In this document: positions 31,974 through 45,700 of the stretch, piece by piece | How the letters are laid out: each line of letters starts with the position of its first letter | Position numbering within the stretch: position 1 is the stretch's first letter | NCBI GenBank assembly: GCA_014338405.1 | Contig: JTDE01002469.1 | Span: forward strand, 8,161 to 72,160 | Source of the DNA: Paragonimus skrjabini miyazakii | Taxonomy: Eukaryota > Platyhelminthes > Trematoda > Plagiorchiida > Troglotrematidae | Direction of reading: 5' to 3' | Length of the DNA stretch: 64,000 nt | Notes under the pieces: model-generated | What the model saw: the letters and a program-made list of their open reading frames with translations, nothing else | Databases searched by the model: none | What the model was told of the DNA's origin: nothing | Program-made: the position numbers and the translations under genes

Positions 31974-34900
31974 CTGTTGGGTGAAGCAGATTGAGGGTTG
32001 ATAATGGATTAAATGAGTAAATCGACCCTTTGGTTAAAAAAAACGTACACCTATGGTAGGTTGACACAGGATGAGTGCGTTGCATCTTATGTACACGGAA
32101 GCTAGTCCAACATGATGTACTGGTAAAACAGACAAAGTAATGAGAAAACGTTTCACTGAAATTACCGGAATCTAAGGTCGCTGGATTGATGGTTCAGAGT
32201 ACGAACTACTGTTGGTGTTGTCACGGGGACAGTGTGTGTTACTAGCGGCGTTCTGTAGACGTCCAGTGGTTTGACCTTTTTGTTTTACTGTTCAAAGACA
32301 CCGCCCTTCCGACAGGAATATTCATATAAAATATTCGCGTGCTGTTGTCAGTTTATCCCCATCGGCCTCAACGACAACGATGCATCAGCATATAACCATG
32401 AACACAACAAAGAGGGCTTCAGTTCAGAGAAGAAACAGGGTGAAGATATGGGAAATAATTCACAAAGCCATATTGTAGTTGCGCGAGTATTACACCTCTC
32501 GGCGGAATACCTCAATGCGGCAACCATGCATGTCGAAAAGTTCACAGTGATCGGATTGCGGACAACAGGAGCGACCGGAGGAGTCATCGCCCAACGAGAT
32601 CGAACCAACGGGCGAGATATGGCGGGAAAAATGGAATGAATGACCAAATCGGAGGTACAATTATTCCAAAACTCGGTGGAATATCCCGACGCAGTCGTGA
32701 AATACGGCCAAATCCCACAGGGGGTAGATTGCGGACAACGTGGGTGACAGGGCTAGCCCAACGAGATCGGACCAACGGACGAAGAATGACAGGAGGAAAA
32801 CCCCCAACAGAAGGCGTCGGTCACACACAAACCGGACAGAAGTGCACACGACGTGTGAGCGGAAACCGGGGGGGGGGGCTGTTGTGAACTGGAATTGTGA
32901 CTCATAAACGCCAGCACGCACGTAGCATGATGACAAGCGAGTTGGACAATAAAGATTGTGCCTTATTGGACGCCTTTCCGCTACAAAATATCGGAACCCA
33001 AAACAACAACCCCCACGTGCCTACACCCTCTGCAACCACGTGAACTGGAAATGGGAGATACACGGTATTTACAAGACAGGCACGTTGCGGCGTTCACTGT
33101 CCAGCTTTACTTATGGTACTAACTTAAAAGACAACACGAACAAATCAACGACAACCGTTACGCTAGTGAACGCGCTTAGTTTCCATTTCCTCTAAAGTCT
33201 CTAGCCAAAAGCCAGATGGAGTGATCCAATCGTTCAGATTTACGCGGTTTTAGGGCTTAGGTGCATCAATCTGTCAACTAACCTGCTTACTAATTCCCGC
33301 TGATTTCATCAACAGAGTACAGAAGTGTTACGACCAAGGATTTCAGTACGTTTGACGTAATCAACTTTTAGCGTTTGGATTTCGTAGTATTCCAATAACA
33401 CTGCAATAACTGCAACCGACTTAAAGACAAACACATTTCCAAGTTGAACATAAGTGTTCTAGCCTAAAAATTACTATCCTCAAATTCGTTTCCAAATCCC
33501 GTCAGAGATGCAGTACGCTAATTACACGAAATGATTAAAAACCACTAAGAATTAATTATGGAGTATAAGGCCACGGCTACAGTTACGGTCTTGGAGCAAA
33601 ACTTTGAATTATGAATCTGCAAAGCACATTCCAGGGGACTGAGAACAGGAAATTTTGTATAAAAGCTCCCGTAGAAATTGGTGAACAATAGTACTTTGTC
33701 GTCCGTATGCTTTAGATCGCACAGGAGGTTAGCGTCTGGGTGCGACAAACATAGTAGACAGCTGCCCATTAGTTGAGACTAGACAGCAAAGGGAAAACCG
33801 AACGACGGTCTTGACGGATATCATGCTTAATGCAGAAGGTGTCTAACAGCTCCTAGTACACCCTGTGTTATTTTTTTCCGAAAACGGTTGTGATTATTTG
33901 TTGGCAAGTTGTTGATTTGTTGGACCTTATGATTATCTAGAAACAAGTAGTGACAAACACCACGACTTATTTTAATAATACAAACTTACCGGTCCTCTCT
34001 ATCATCTGTTCCGTATTCCAGTCAGTACTTTGAAACTGTTTATAGTTGTCCGATTGAGATATTGTCTTGGTTATCAGTGGAGTTCTTTTAGATTATGCAG
34101 GTAACGTCAATCTTTCTGGTTAATCAATATACTCAACTCCTACATATTTTCTCTTATAAACTGCGCCTTGTCGTTCCTTATTAGTTTGTTACATTAACGG
34201 TCCTCTCCCATTAACAGTGAAGAGATGTGGTAGCCATGCTAATCTTCAGAACCATTTGTCCATCTCATTCGCTCATCGAAACAGCTCTCTTTAAAAAAAA
34301 ACATACATGAACTTCGGCAATTATCAATGTGATAGGGTAATTGGCATCAACAAGCTGTTCGACCATACTGAACCTGTTTTCGATCTGTCTCTTGCAACAT
34401 ATACAATACTGTGGTGGTTACATGGATGGAATTAATTCAGTACCATTTAGTAGTTTGTTCACCGATGCACAACAGTTGACTGTTCCACAAGGAACTACAG
34501 ATGTTAACTTTTGTTTCAGTTAGTACCGTATTAAAACCTTATCGTCATTTTTGTCTTGACTTCTGATACCCGGAAGGGTTGATCTATTTACGCCATTCTG
34601 AGCTAGCTGGTGCTAACAATTCGTTCCGTCGACAGCAAACTATCGTGAAAATTTGGCAGTGATATACGGTCCATCAACCATTTGTCACCGCTCGATTTCA
34701 AGGTCACACGGAGTCGACACCTTGATGTGGCAAATTCGTGTGGGTCACTGCTATCGCTCTTGCGTTGGGCAGGCACACACTTGTGTTCAAGACACTCGAA
34801 AACGGCAGGGCTGGTAACCAGTCAGGTCAAAAGTACTTTGTAGTTGATAAACAAGGCGACATTTGACCAGCAGTACGTGTAACTGTATTCCGGGGCCTGA

Positions 34901-37900
34901 CGGAGAACAGAAACGTGATCAACGCATCCACACATGGAATGAATATCTTCCTGATTTCTTGTACCATCTACCTTTCAGACTACAGTTAATGGAGTAAGAT
35001 TCATAGGAAATTTACAGACTAGAGAAGGGTTTAGAATGAAAAAGGAAACAGGAAAGTTAATAATAGTGAAAACATGACTGGAAAAAAGTTACGCCGAAAT
35101 TGCCTATCAAACACAAGCGTACCTCATTATGCAGCAAAGAAGAGCAACAGTCTTCGTTCTATCGCAACTAGTCTGATGGCTAGGTTTTCTAAAGACGCTG
35201 TTTGATGTCTTGTGTATGTGTCAAACCTGGGCCTGCATTCAAGCCGACTTTTAGTACTACTGATCAGTAGTCATTAGAATAGACTGGGGCTGTTTCCCAA
35301 CTGAAGAACGTTCAACTAGTCAGAGCTTAACCACACGCTGATGCAAGCCAAAATGTGGTCGATCGACACCAGCCAAATTGTTTGAACACCATGCTGAATT
35401 TAAACTATCTAACTGCTACGTCAAGGTCGTGGAAGGTGAAAACGAATGAGCCAATCAAAAAGTAATGCGCCTGCTGCCCAATACCAATTGTTATTGTAAA
35501 CGCTCTTGCTTTTCTATAAAAGATTGCTTTTCTTTTGACTTTATTCATTCATTCATTCATTCACAAAGGCGATGGACTTGACCAGAAGGTGCTGTGGTTC
35601 AGATCGTCGCTTACCTCGAAATCAACGTGGAACAATTTAGGATAAAAATAGGTAGAACAAGGTTAGGCGGAAGAACAGGAAATGGTATGAGTGCAAGTAT
35701 GCTATTGGCTGCAGCACATTACCATCTCGGATAGCATCCGTAATCAGCGATTTCAGCGACCCTGAAGACTCAAGCTGGGCAGGCGAATCTTATCTTCTTT
35801 ACTCAACGGAACAGTCACACTTTTCATATTTTAAGACCACGTCGTTTTACCCAATCATTGGTGGTCGTAGGATACAATCCTCCGTGAGGTAAACGTTTAG
35901 GTGACATGCGGAGTACGTGATCCAACCACTGCAGATTGTACAATTGGACCAGTTGGCCAAGTGATCGTGCATCTTCAACATTCGTGAATACGCTTAGGGA
36001 ACAGCCGCACTGCACACCCTATCATTCGATTTGATGTGGGCTAATTGGCGGAGAAAGGGATGGTTAAACATAGCGAGTCTGTTGACATCTTCGTCGCGAA
36101 CAGACCATATTTCGAAACCGTAGAGCAAAACCGAAAGCCTGCAAAGACGATATATCTTCCCAACCAGTGATAGCCGGGTTTCTTTTTGACACCATAGATG
36201 ACGAATACTGGCAAAAGCAACGCGTCTTTACTAACCTTGATGCTATCACATCAGCAATATTACCAGTTGACGAAAAAGTGTTAACCAAGTATGTGGAAGT
36301 GTCCACAGTCTCAAGCGGAATGAGGATATCCTAGTTTTCAAGCACGTTGAAGGTGCGAAGTGCATTCCATATAAACCAACCCGATATTCACATTGTTCAA
36401 CATGGTCCATGTGTCTTCAGCTGAGGGGCTAACCAAGACAATGTCATCCGCATGTCGATCAACCTAAAGCCAGGAAGAAGCTCAACACTGAGCACGTTCG
36501 ATTCTTCCAGCGCACCTTCCAAAGTGTCACGCATGACAAAATGAACCAAGAAGGAGCAGATCGCATAACCTTGACGAACACCACTAAAAGTGTTGAACGC
36601 ACGAGAAAGTTGTCCATAAACCTGCATGTAGAATAGACATACAGTGATTTCATCAGATTCATTTGTTTATCTGAAACTCATTTGCAGAGAGGGCGGTTCG
36701 AGAGAACAGTACAAACAGCCCTTAGATTCAAAAAGCCCACGACCATTGGTTGCTGTAAGGATGTCGATGGTCGCAAGTTAAAAGTGCCATTAACGCATCC
36801 TAGACCGGATCGGTATCCTGGGTTTAGTGAGCCGATGTAATATCGGACCAGTAGGTAACTTGGATGCAACAGGCACTAGATAGTTGTTTTGCTAATAAAC
36901 TGTGAATGCTTAGTGCCACTCAGACGAGCATTGTTCTGATTACTTCGATATAGTAGCCAAGTACACGACCATTAGCACCAAATGGTAGCCGGGAACTGAC
37001 AGACTGTGACAGTTCGAGCAAGAATGGAACCTTGTAGTACAGTGTTGATCGTACAGAACCAAGCGGTAAGTGTCTCGTTGACCTTGAGAATAAAGTAGAG
37101 ATCTACGATGTAGTCGGTGAGCCAGAGGGTTAAGGAACTGGTTATGCTATAAATATGGACCACTATGCACAGTACCAAATGGTCCACTGGGATGAAGGTC
37201 CTAGAAGAATCTCAACAACAACCGGTTTAATTTCATCAAATTCTCTTGTTCATTTTCCAAGGTAACGCGTGAAAATCCAGTTTCGCAATCCATACTGACT
37301 GTCAGTGGAAATCAAATTAAACACTCGCGTTGCCGGTTATCAACTAAGCTCTTCATGATCGCTGAGACGTCCACAGTTACTGAGTTCGTTGCGACCACAC
37401 CCTTTTGAGATGGATGAATCTATGTATACTTTCCAGGCCTTGGGAAATTTGCTTCCTCGGAGACCAGCTAGGTAACTTACACAGTGATCCCGACCACCTT
37501 CTAACACACTTCTCCGGCGCTAGAGATGTAATGAGATATGGACTTGAGGAGTTCTCTTCACTGTGTTGAAGATCCTGAGAAAACGATGTGTAGTTTTAAA
37601 TGCAACTGTTTCAAAGGCGTACGCCTTGATGATGCTAAGGGCAGGTGTGCTGGTGACGAAACTACTCAGATACTGATAACTGAGAGTGAGGTGGAGGTAA
37701 CCTGGCATAGAGGAATGAAATCGATCACTAAGGACAAGTTGGGTTCGCTCAGTGAGATGGCGGCTAATCAAGCTGGGGAGTGAATGTTATCGTTGGTTGA
37801 CAGAGGTGTCTGTAATACAGCGGAGTAATGAAAGCCACAAAGAAGCTGATTTGTTGATGACATTTTATTGTCATTTACGGCTCGGTTGTTTACTTGCAAG

Positions 37901-40900
37901 ATGTAGGCATCTTTATGTTCGAACAGTTAGTAGTTAGGTCTCCTTCCTTTCCTATTTTTATGATTACGACTTGTTCTGCGTGGTTTTACGGTAGACAAGC
38001 ATCAGCGGAAACCACTGATGTACTGCAGTCTTTCATGCTGATGCCGGTGATGATGAGATGTTAGTGTTGGTGAAGATGGTAACAACGATGGTGATGACGA
38101 CGGACGAGGGTGTTCTCGGAATTTCTACCTGAGATAACCATCCTACCGGTGTGGTGCACATGAGAAATGGCAAGACGACACTTGATGTCGTAAGCTACAG
38201 TCCTGTAGGATAGTTTGAAATAACACAACATTTTGGTCACATGCAACTGGTACCGACGTTTAGTGTTTTGTGCAGCTGTTGCTATCTAGCTACAAAATTA
38301 TCAGTAGTCTCCAGCTGGTACACATTCCAAACTAATTGCTTAAGTGTCAGTGAATATTCTGTGCAGCACCGAAGTGTATTTTTGCACCTGTGCCATCTAG
38401 GTTATCCGATCGGAATGTACCTATTGATGAACGAACGACGGAACTTGCCATCAAGGCTAACAAACTACCTTAGTTTATCTGTAATCAGCACGATTGACAA
38501 CATAATATAACTCAACAGGCAAGTAATATGACACACATGTTCGCCCTTCTATCGATTTATTCGATTAGTGGTTAAGCAAATCACCTTTGAGTGAAGATAA
38601 CTGAAAATGACTAAGTTTCTAGTTCAAAAATCTGTTCGTCACGAAAGTAGGCAGTTTGGGCGTATGTAACTAAATACGAACAAGTCAAAGTTTAAAATTT
38701 TTTGTTACCATAGCAAACTCAGTATCTCCAACCACTCCATTTGTGTGTGTGAAATGGGGCGATGGCGCCCGATTGCCACTGTTTAGGCATGCTGTAAAGA
38801 ACGCTGGTTTCGAGTTGAGAACAGAATAGAATGGGAAAAGTCTCTGTCGAGTCAATTAGATGCCTCGTCCTGAGATGATAACGCTGGCTTCTTCTGGACA
38901 TCTCTGGATGATTACTTATCGCGCACATAAAAAAACAACCGTTCGTGATGATGACGCAGTCAACCGAGCAGGTTCCAAATAGACTTGTTGTATTTATTTT
39001 GTGGTTTGGAATTAACGTATGTTTAAATGGGATGCGGTAAACATCATGGTAGGGAGGCAAACTAATCTGTTCGGGTATAAATCGTGTAATATAAGCCTTT
39101 TGTTTGTTCAATTCATACTCTTAGAAAATAGTTATTCCAAATAACTTCCTCGTCCCATGAAAAATCAAATCAATGCACCGTGAAGGTACACGTCTTTATA
39201 GAAGCACAAGTACCTGGATTTATCAGTAACAGTAATGAACATTCAGACAATACGGACAGTTATATCTGAATGGGGAAAAAAGCGTCTAGTTCACTTGTGA
39301 AATGCCATGCATTAAAAACAGCGCAATTCGTAAAGGTCACATGACGGTATGCAATCGTTAGAATCTGTACCCGATCGGTTCACGACAAAATATGTCGAAG
39401 AACATCAGCGCAAAGCATGTCAAACAGACGGTCAATTGTCCATGTACCAATATACGATTGTATTAATCAACAGATGGGGCTAGGATGCAGCGGAAACAGA
39501 TCGAAGAAATGAGTATCACCTACGAATCTGCACTTCTGACAAGGAAAATGCAATCGACGAGAAAGTTAATTGTTGAGTCGTAGTTACAACTTGTCAGGAA
39601 CCGGGTTACAACAAACGGGGCTGCACAAAACTGACTCGAAAAATATAGAAGCAAACTAAAATGTTACCTTACTCAACTGCTGCAGTTCACAAACTGAAAT
39701 CGATTAGCTAGCTGGGACTAATAGGCAAACTAAGAAACGTCTATCACAACCCTAGAAGTTGAGAGGGGTTTTTATCAGCACCTGGTCCCGGCGACCATTA
39801 GAGTAATGGTGGGCAGCTGTACCAACCTTCTTGGGTTTCCATGCCAGTGGCATGTAAACATAGCAGAAAATGTAAGTGTTAGTTGAACACAGCAACAAGA
39901 AGGTGGAAACTGGTTGTATTTCAATACCAAATAAGAATAACTAAAAATGTGCAAACGAGACTAGGAGAGTGGAGTGAGGAGAGGAGAGTAAAACCAAACG
40001 GGATGGAATATGTGTGTGCTATGCAATTAGGTCTATGGAAGTAGAAGGCTTACATAGATTTGTCTCTATTCACATAATGCTAGTATCGGATCGTTAATCG
40101 CAATCACATCCGTGATAGACAAAAAACGCGCATTGGTGTAAAATATTATAATCCTGTCAGTCTGATGACTTGTGGCCACTGTGTGTTGGTGGGTGACGAA
40201 GATGGAAGTTTGTATGAGCACTGGATGTTACTTTTAACCCCATCACGACTGTCAAACATTCTCTGTTACTGGTATTTAGCACTACAGAATCATTATAAAG
40301 TACCAATATCTGCCAGGTTACGTCTTCTAATTTCAATACTCTAAGTTAGGAAGAGAATCAAATGCTTAAACCCTTTAAAGAAACAACCAATGAGCACAGA
40401 AAGGAGAATTGAACTCATCTGCTAGGTGATGGAAAATAAGCTGATCGATGAGGATAACACAAAATACATGTATGTTGACATTTGTTGGAGCGCACGTTTC
40501 AGTGAAATGACACAAAACCGTTACCTAGAATTTTTCCATCTCAGGATGTCTCAGCAAGTGATACTGGAATATCCTATGATACAAAAGACACTGAAATCTT
40601 GATCAAACGGATAAAAACCCTACGAAAAAATCACTCCCAGTCGTATTGACACCCAACTCTTTCCCAATCGACACTTCAATGATGGCCTGGATAGTGAGAA
40701 AAATTGATGATACTTTTTTGTGGTTTTTGTTTTACTCAAAAGTAACAAATTCATCTCTCGATGATACAACGACGTATCTGAAAGTTTTGTTCAGACACTT
40801 TACAGTGAAACCCAACGGATTTTTCACACAAATTTACTCTAAAACTACCTATCATCCATTAAAACCGGTATGATTAGTGAGAACAAAAAGAGAGTTCGGC

Positions 40901-42693
40901 TGTTGTTCACTCTTTTGATATTCCGTTATTATCAGGAGATTTATGGATTAAGCCGACGCGCATAAATTAACAACCTCAGATTAAAGGGTGGGTTATAAAA
41001 GTGGAACACGCTATGAAGTTCCTAACTCGTTGACGTCTCCTTACATGTTCCATTGTCAAACAACTAACTGATAATATATAATAAAACACGCCAATAAGCT
41101 TTTGGATTGATGAGGAATGCCAACAAGACAAACCGTGTATTGACCTTCTGGATACCCGGATAAAAGTCGAAATCAATAAGTTTTCAGGATTTAAATGAGT
41201 ACAGTTGCTTAGTTTTGCAACCCAAAATCAATCTCCGTATCGTTTACCCACAAATGTCATGCGATATACGTGACCGATGACTTGTACCCCAGAAAGTTTG
41301 AAAACTGGATTTTAGTGACCATAATTCGCGGACGTGCGGTAAAACTGTGCTGACTGTGGCCTTGGAAATGTGACCACTGAGTTCAACCGAGATATCTACG
41401 TGAAACAAGTTGGAAAACTGTCCTAGCTTCATAATCTGTAACGTCCTTATCACTGCATCAACTCTTTCGAACAGAAACGGACCCTAAAAATAAATCACTA
41501 TCCGACGCTAAACACACGTAAGAAAAATCAGTTACAGAAAGGTCACGCGGAGGACATTCGATCCAAGTAGTCAGGAAATTGATTAAACCACGCCCCGTGC
41601 AAATCTGAGCGGATTATTGTGAGCAATTCAATCTGAACGACCAGAGAATAAGGCGGACTCACCATCGAAGTTACAACAATAGCCTCCTGCCTCAAAAACG
41701 ATCAACAGAGCAGCGGCGTAGTCCCAACAGTGAATACCAAATTCGTAGAATACATCTCCACTGCCTGCTGCCACTTGACAAATATGCAGTGCAGCAGAAC
41801 CCATGGTTCGGACACTGTATTGAGGAGAAACGGGAGTATTTTTCGTGGAACTGAGACAGAAATTTATGCCGTGAGAAGATCAAAATCATTGGTATAATAC
41901 GGGGGAAAAAGATAATTTAAAAAATCTGTGTTCATAGACGCACGACAATTTGACATATTGTTTACATTCCCCACACGTTCTCCTGTCGAACTGTACATGA
42001 GGAAGGTAACAGCACGTGATTGCCCGTAGTTCAGTTCATGATTTAAAAAACGCTTGTGATAAATCGGGCTGATATACGTCAGGGGAATACAGCAAGACTG
42101 CGGAATTAGGGCGTTCCCGTCAATTCACTCTCGATAAATTTAAATTATTTGAAACCTTTATGCTTGGAATCCGTAATTGTTCTATAGGCCTGGTGTTCAC
42201 TAATGTGTGTGCTTGAAAGGTGGACAGAATGTCAAAACGAATGCGGTCGCCAAGAGAAACCACCGAAATAGTGACCCTGACATCTGATTTAGACAATCGG
42301 TCGGAATGACGCGATCAGAACGTGCAGAGTCAAAACAATTTGGACTGCCAGGCGAGTGAAATCAGCTATAAATCAAACAAAGGGTACATCAGTGGGAATA
42401 TTATTTCTCAAACCGATAGCCAGAGGATCAGTATATATTATGGGGGAGAAGAGGCTGCAAGTACGAACTTAACGGGTCTGTCAAGCGCGAAGTATGACAG
42501 AAATTGAGGACGTGGGAATCGTCTTCATGCATCTATTCGTAAGCTTTTACAAACACGAAATAAATGAGAAAGTCAAAACAAGCCAAACAGGTTGCACAAG
42601 TATAGAACACAAATGTAGTCGAAATTTTTAAGCGGCCTGTTTAATCATGTCTTTAAGTAGACCAGCGGTGTTTCATTACCATGCTAATCACAA

Positions 42694-42742
<49 letters not shown>

Positions 42743-45700
42743 TATATATATATACGTGTGATTTATGTTTATACGAAATGTATATAACAACACATATATT
42801 GCAATGATGAAAGATCAAAAGCAGGCTTCCGTTTTAACCCTTTCTGTCATAACGACTCAATAGGGTGTGTTCTCGTACGATTAAACGACCAACAGAAAAC
42901 CTATTACCTGTTGGTGAGGAAATAACAGAAAAAGGGGAAAGTAAGAATGAGATTGATGAATTCTTGTTTGTACGATTATTGCAGACAATCCGCTTGAGAC
43001 TGTGGATGGTTTCACACACTCGGGTAGTATTTCCTCAGTAGTCTGCAAAATTGATGAGATATAAGCGAGAATGGTAAAACTACATGCTGCTCCTGTCAAC
43101 CTGAGTCACTTATAGCGCCGGAATGATGCTCACCACAGCTTAATCTGTAACGCTCGAGAAACTTGACCAACTGGTCAAATAATCCAGTTGCACAGTCTGC
43201 GATGGTTGGGTCACGTAATATGAATGTCAGCCGTATGTTTTCCGTATGAAGTGTTCTTTTCTGCGATCAACAACAGCAGGGTAATAAATAGTGCTGGGTG
43301 ATCAAGTAACGATGTGGTCATGAAGACCCTGACTATGCCACTGAGTAAAGTGGGCAGGTAACCACTGCCCGATTGGGGTCTTTGTGAATACTTAAATCGC
43401 GGGTTAAAAACGCTATCCAAGATGGTAATGTGTCGCCGTCATTGGTATACTTGTATTCACAACGTTTCTAGTTCTTCCGCTTGGTATTGTTTAACCTTCT
43501 TTGCAAATTTTTTTTCTTCGAAGCCATTTGACGTCACTTTTGAGGTAAGCGACGGCTCAAATCGCATTACTTTCTAGTCAGGCACACAGCCGTTAGAAAT
43601 GCAGGAATTTTAACAATGTTACGTGACAATAGTGCTCCAACGTCGATAACTGATACACTGTTGTCATTTGTGAGGAGAATGACGAAATTAGTTTCAATTC
43701 TCAGGTAATACTGGATAGGAGCGGATGTCCTCTGAACAACTCAATGGATTAATTTGCAGTGCTATAACAAATTAAATGATACTCACACAGAGAAGCGCTT
43801 CTTCTGTTGTAACGGTAACACAAAGGCTTCAAGAAAACTAGCTATCTGAAAAGCGTGCGAACCTTCTTCAATAACTATCGATAATGTTAGTGCCTTAAAC
43901 GATATGTGTTACTTTCGATCCTATCATATTCGACTTCAATACAAAAAAAAATCTCTACTGAAAAATGCTACCGTTTAAACAATCAACTGGAAATAAAACT
44001 GTTAACGAACATCGCAAAGTTGTTTGTGGTTATTGGTTAGGTGAATGAACAAACAGATTGGCTTAAGTTCAAAGCTAAGCTCGTGGTGTAACAGTGGTAA
44101 TGACGTCCATTGTTAGGGACTTTAGTCCTGGATCATTTGGTGGATTCCATATGAGACAGTGGGACGGATGGGTAATAGAGTCCAAATGTGAAATTTTCGA
44201 GCTCCCGACGTGGCTTCGTAGCTTGGCTGGTAAAGTGCTTGCCGCTGTTTTTGCCACTGGTTCGAATCCAGTCAAAGACCTGGTTTTTACAGTTGGATCT
44301 TATCTAGAATCATAAATCTGCCAAGCTACTTATTAGTAATACTTTAGTCATGGTTGGGTCGACTGCACCTATCTACCGTTGGATAATCTGGCAGTACCTA
44401 GCTCACACTTACAGCAAACACGGTGTTGTAAAAGCTGAGCAGATGAGAGTTTTGCATCGTAACGCGAGCAGTAGCCTGTTCAAACCTTGCTCAGATCGAT
44501 TTGCACTTTACCATTTCAACTAAGCAACCTGGTTTTTGTTTTCATACTAGTCATAAGGTTATGGCTGGTAAGAGTATGTAAAATGTACTCATACTGTACT
44601 GTCTTCCGATTACTCCATTTAAATGTTTCTGATGAACTCAAACAGGAAAGACACTAGCTGTGAAGTGTTGGTTTTTGGGTTAGGATCAATAAATGTTACG
44701 AAAGCCGAAACCTGTTACCTTTTCTCTTTCAACAGCCGCAACATAACTTACCGATTAGTCGCTAAGCTACTCGTCACGGATTGTAGGAAATGGAAATGCC
44801 CATTGTGGCTTGGACACATGCGGTTCAAACTCGTAGCTACAGTTTGCATGGATGAGGACAACGAGGGCCAAGTTTGGACTAATCTGGCAGAAAACAGGAT
44901 GTGGTTGTATGTCCGGAAACAAACGTGCCATAATTCAAAGCAATCGTGCACTCAGCCACTTCTACTAGAGTGTGCGTTATCAAACAGCTGCAAACTGCCA
45001 TCGATGTGAACGGCATCGTTGTTTTAAAAACCTCAAGACTGAACATAAGGCTTCACTGAAAACAATGAATGCTGGCCATTCGAAGGATTTACCTGGCGTG
45101 GATGCCATAGGCACCACAACGGAAACGACAAAAGGCAAATGGCACGTGCCAGTTGGTAAAGTGGTACGAAGCAATACTTTTGACTCACATCGACGGAAAC
45201 ATCGAACAGTGATTCAATCAATCGAGGGCGTCAGGGCAGTTAAGTTTCGATTGGATTTGCAATTTCGGGAGTCTGTCGAATTCTTGGAACTGGTAAAACT
45301 TCAAAGATTGTCAACCACCTCCAAGGAAATGAACAATCTGAACGAACCAATCGTTCACGCCCCAGTTACTGAAGGCGCCTGTGAACCATGAATTACTTGA
45401 TTGAAGATTGGCAATCCCAAAGTATACGTTCACTTACGGAAGATGCGTTCATGCGTCCTTCAAACAGACGCCCCAGTTCATGTGGATCGCTCGAGAAAGT
45501 AGACTGACTTCCGATATCTGTCAGGCTTGGGTCAGTTGGAAGCAGTTGACAGTGACGGAGTGTGTGAAAATTGATAGACGCACTAAGGCTTGCGCATCCG
45601 TTGGTGAGGACACACGTGGGAAGTGCGAACCGACATTTTAAAAAAAACATAAAGGCGTTCGAGGCCCCCTTTGAACTTGGAGATCAGGTATGGTTACATT

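Noticed and set aside
44623..44740. Minus-strand segment near 44712 as the missing IMPase exon
   Set aside because: It has the right phases and about 24 codons, but the acceptor is purine-rich and the peptide lacks the family's conserved residues; other equally weak candidates exist near 43490 and 59190.
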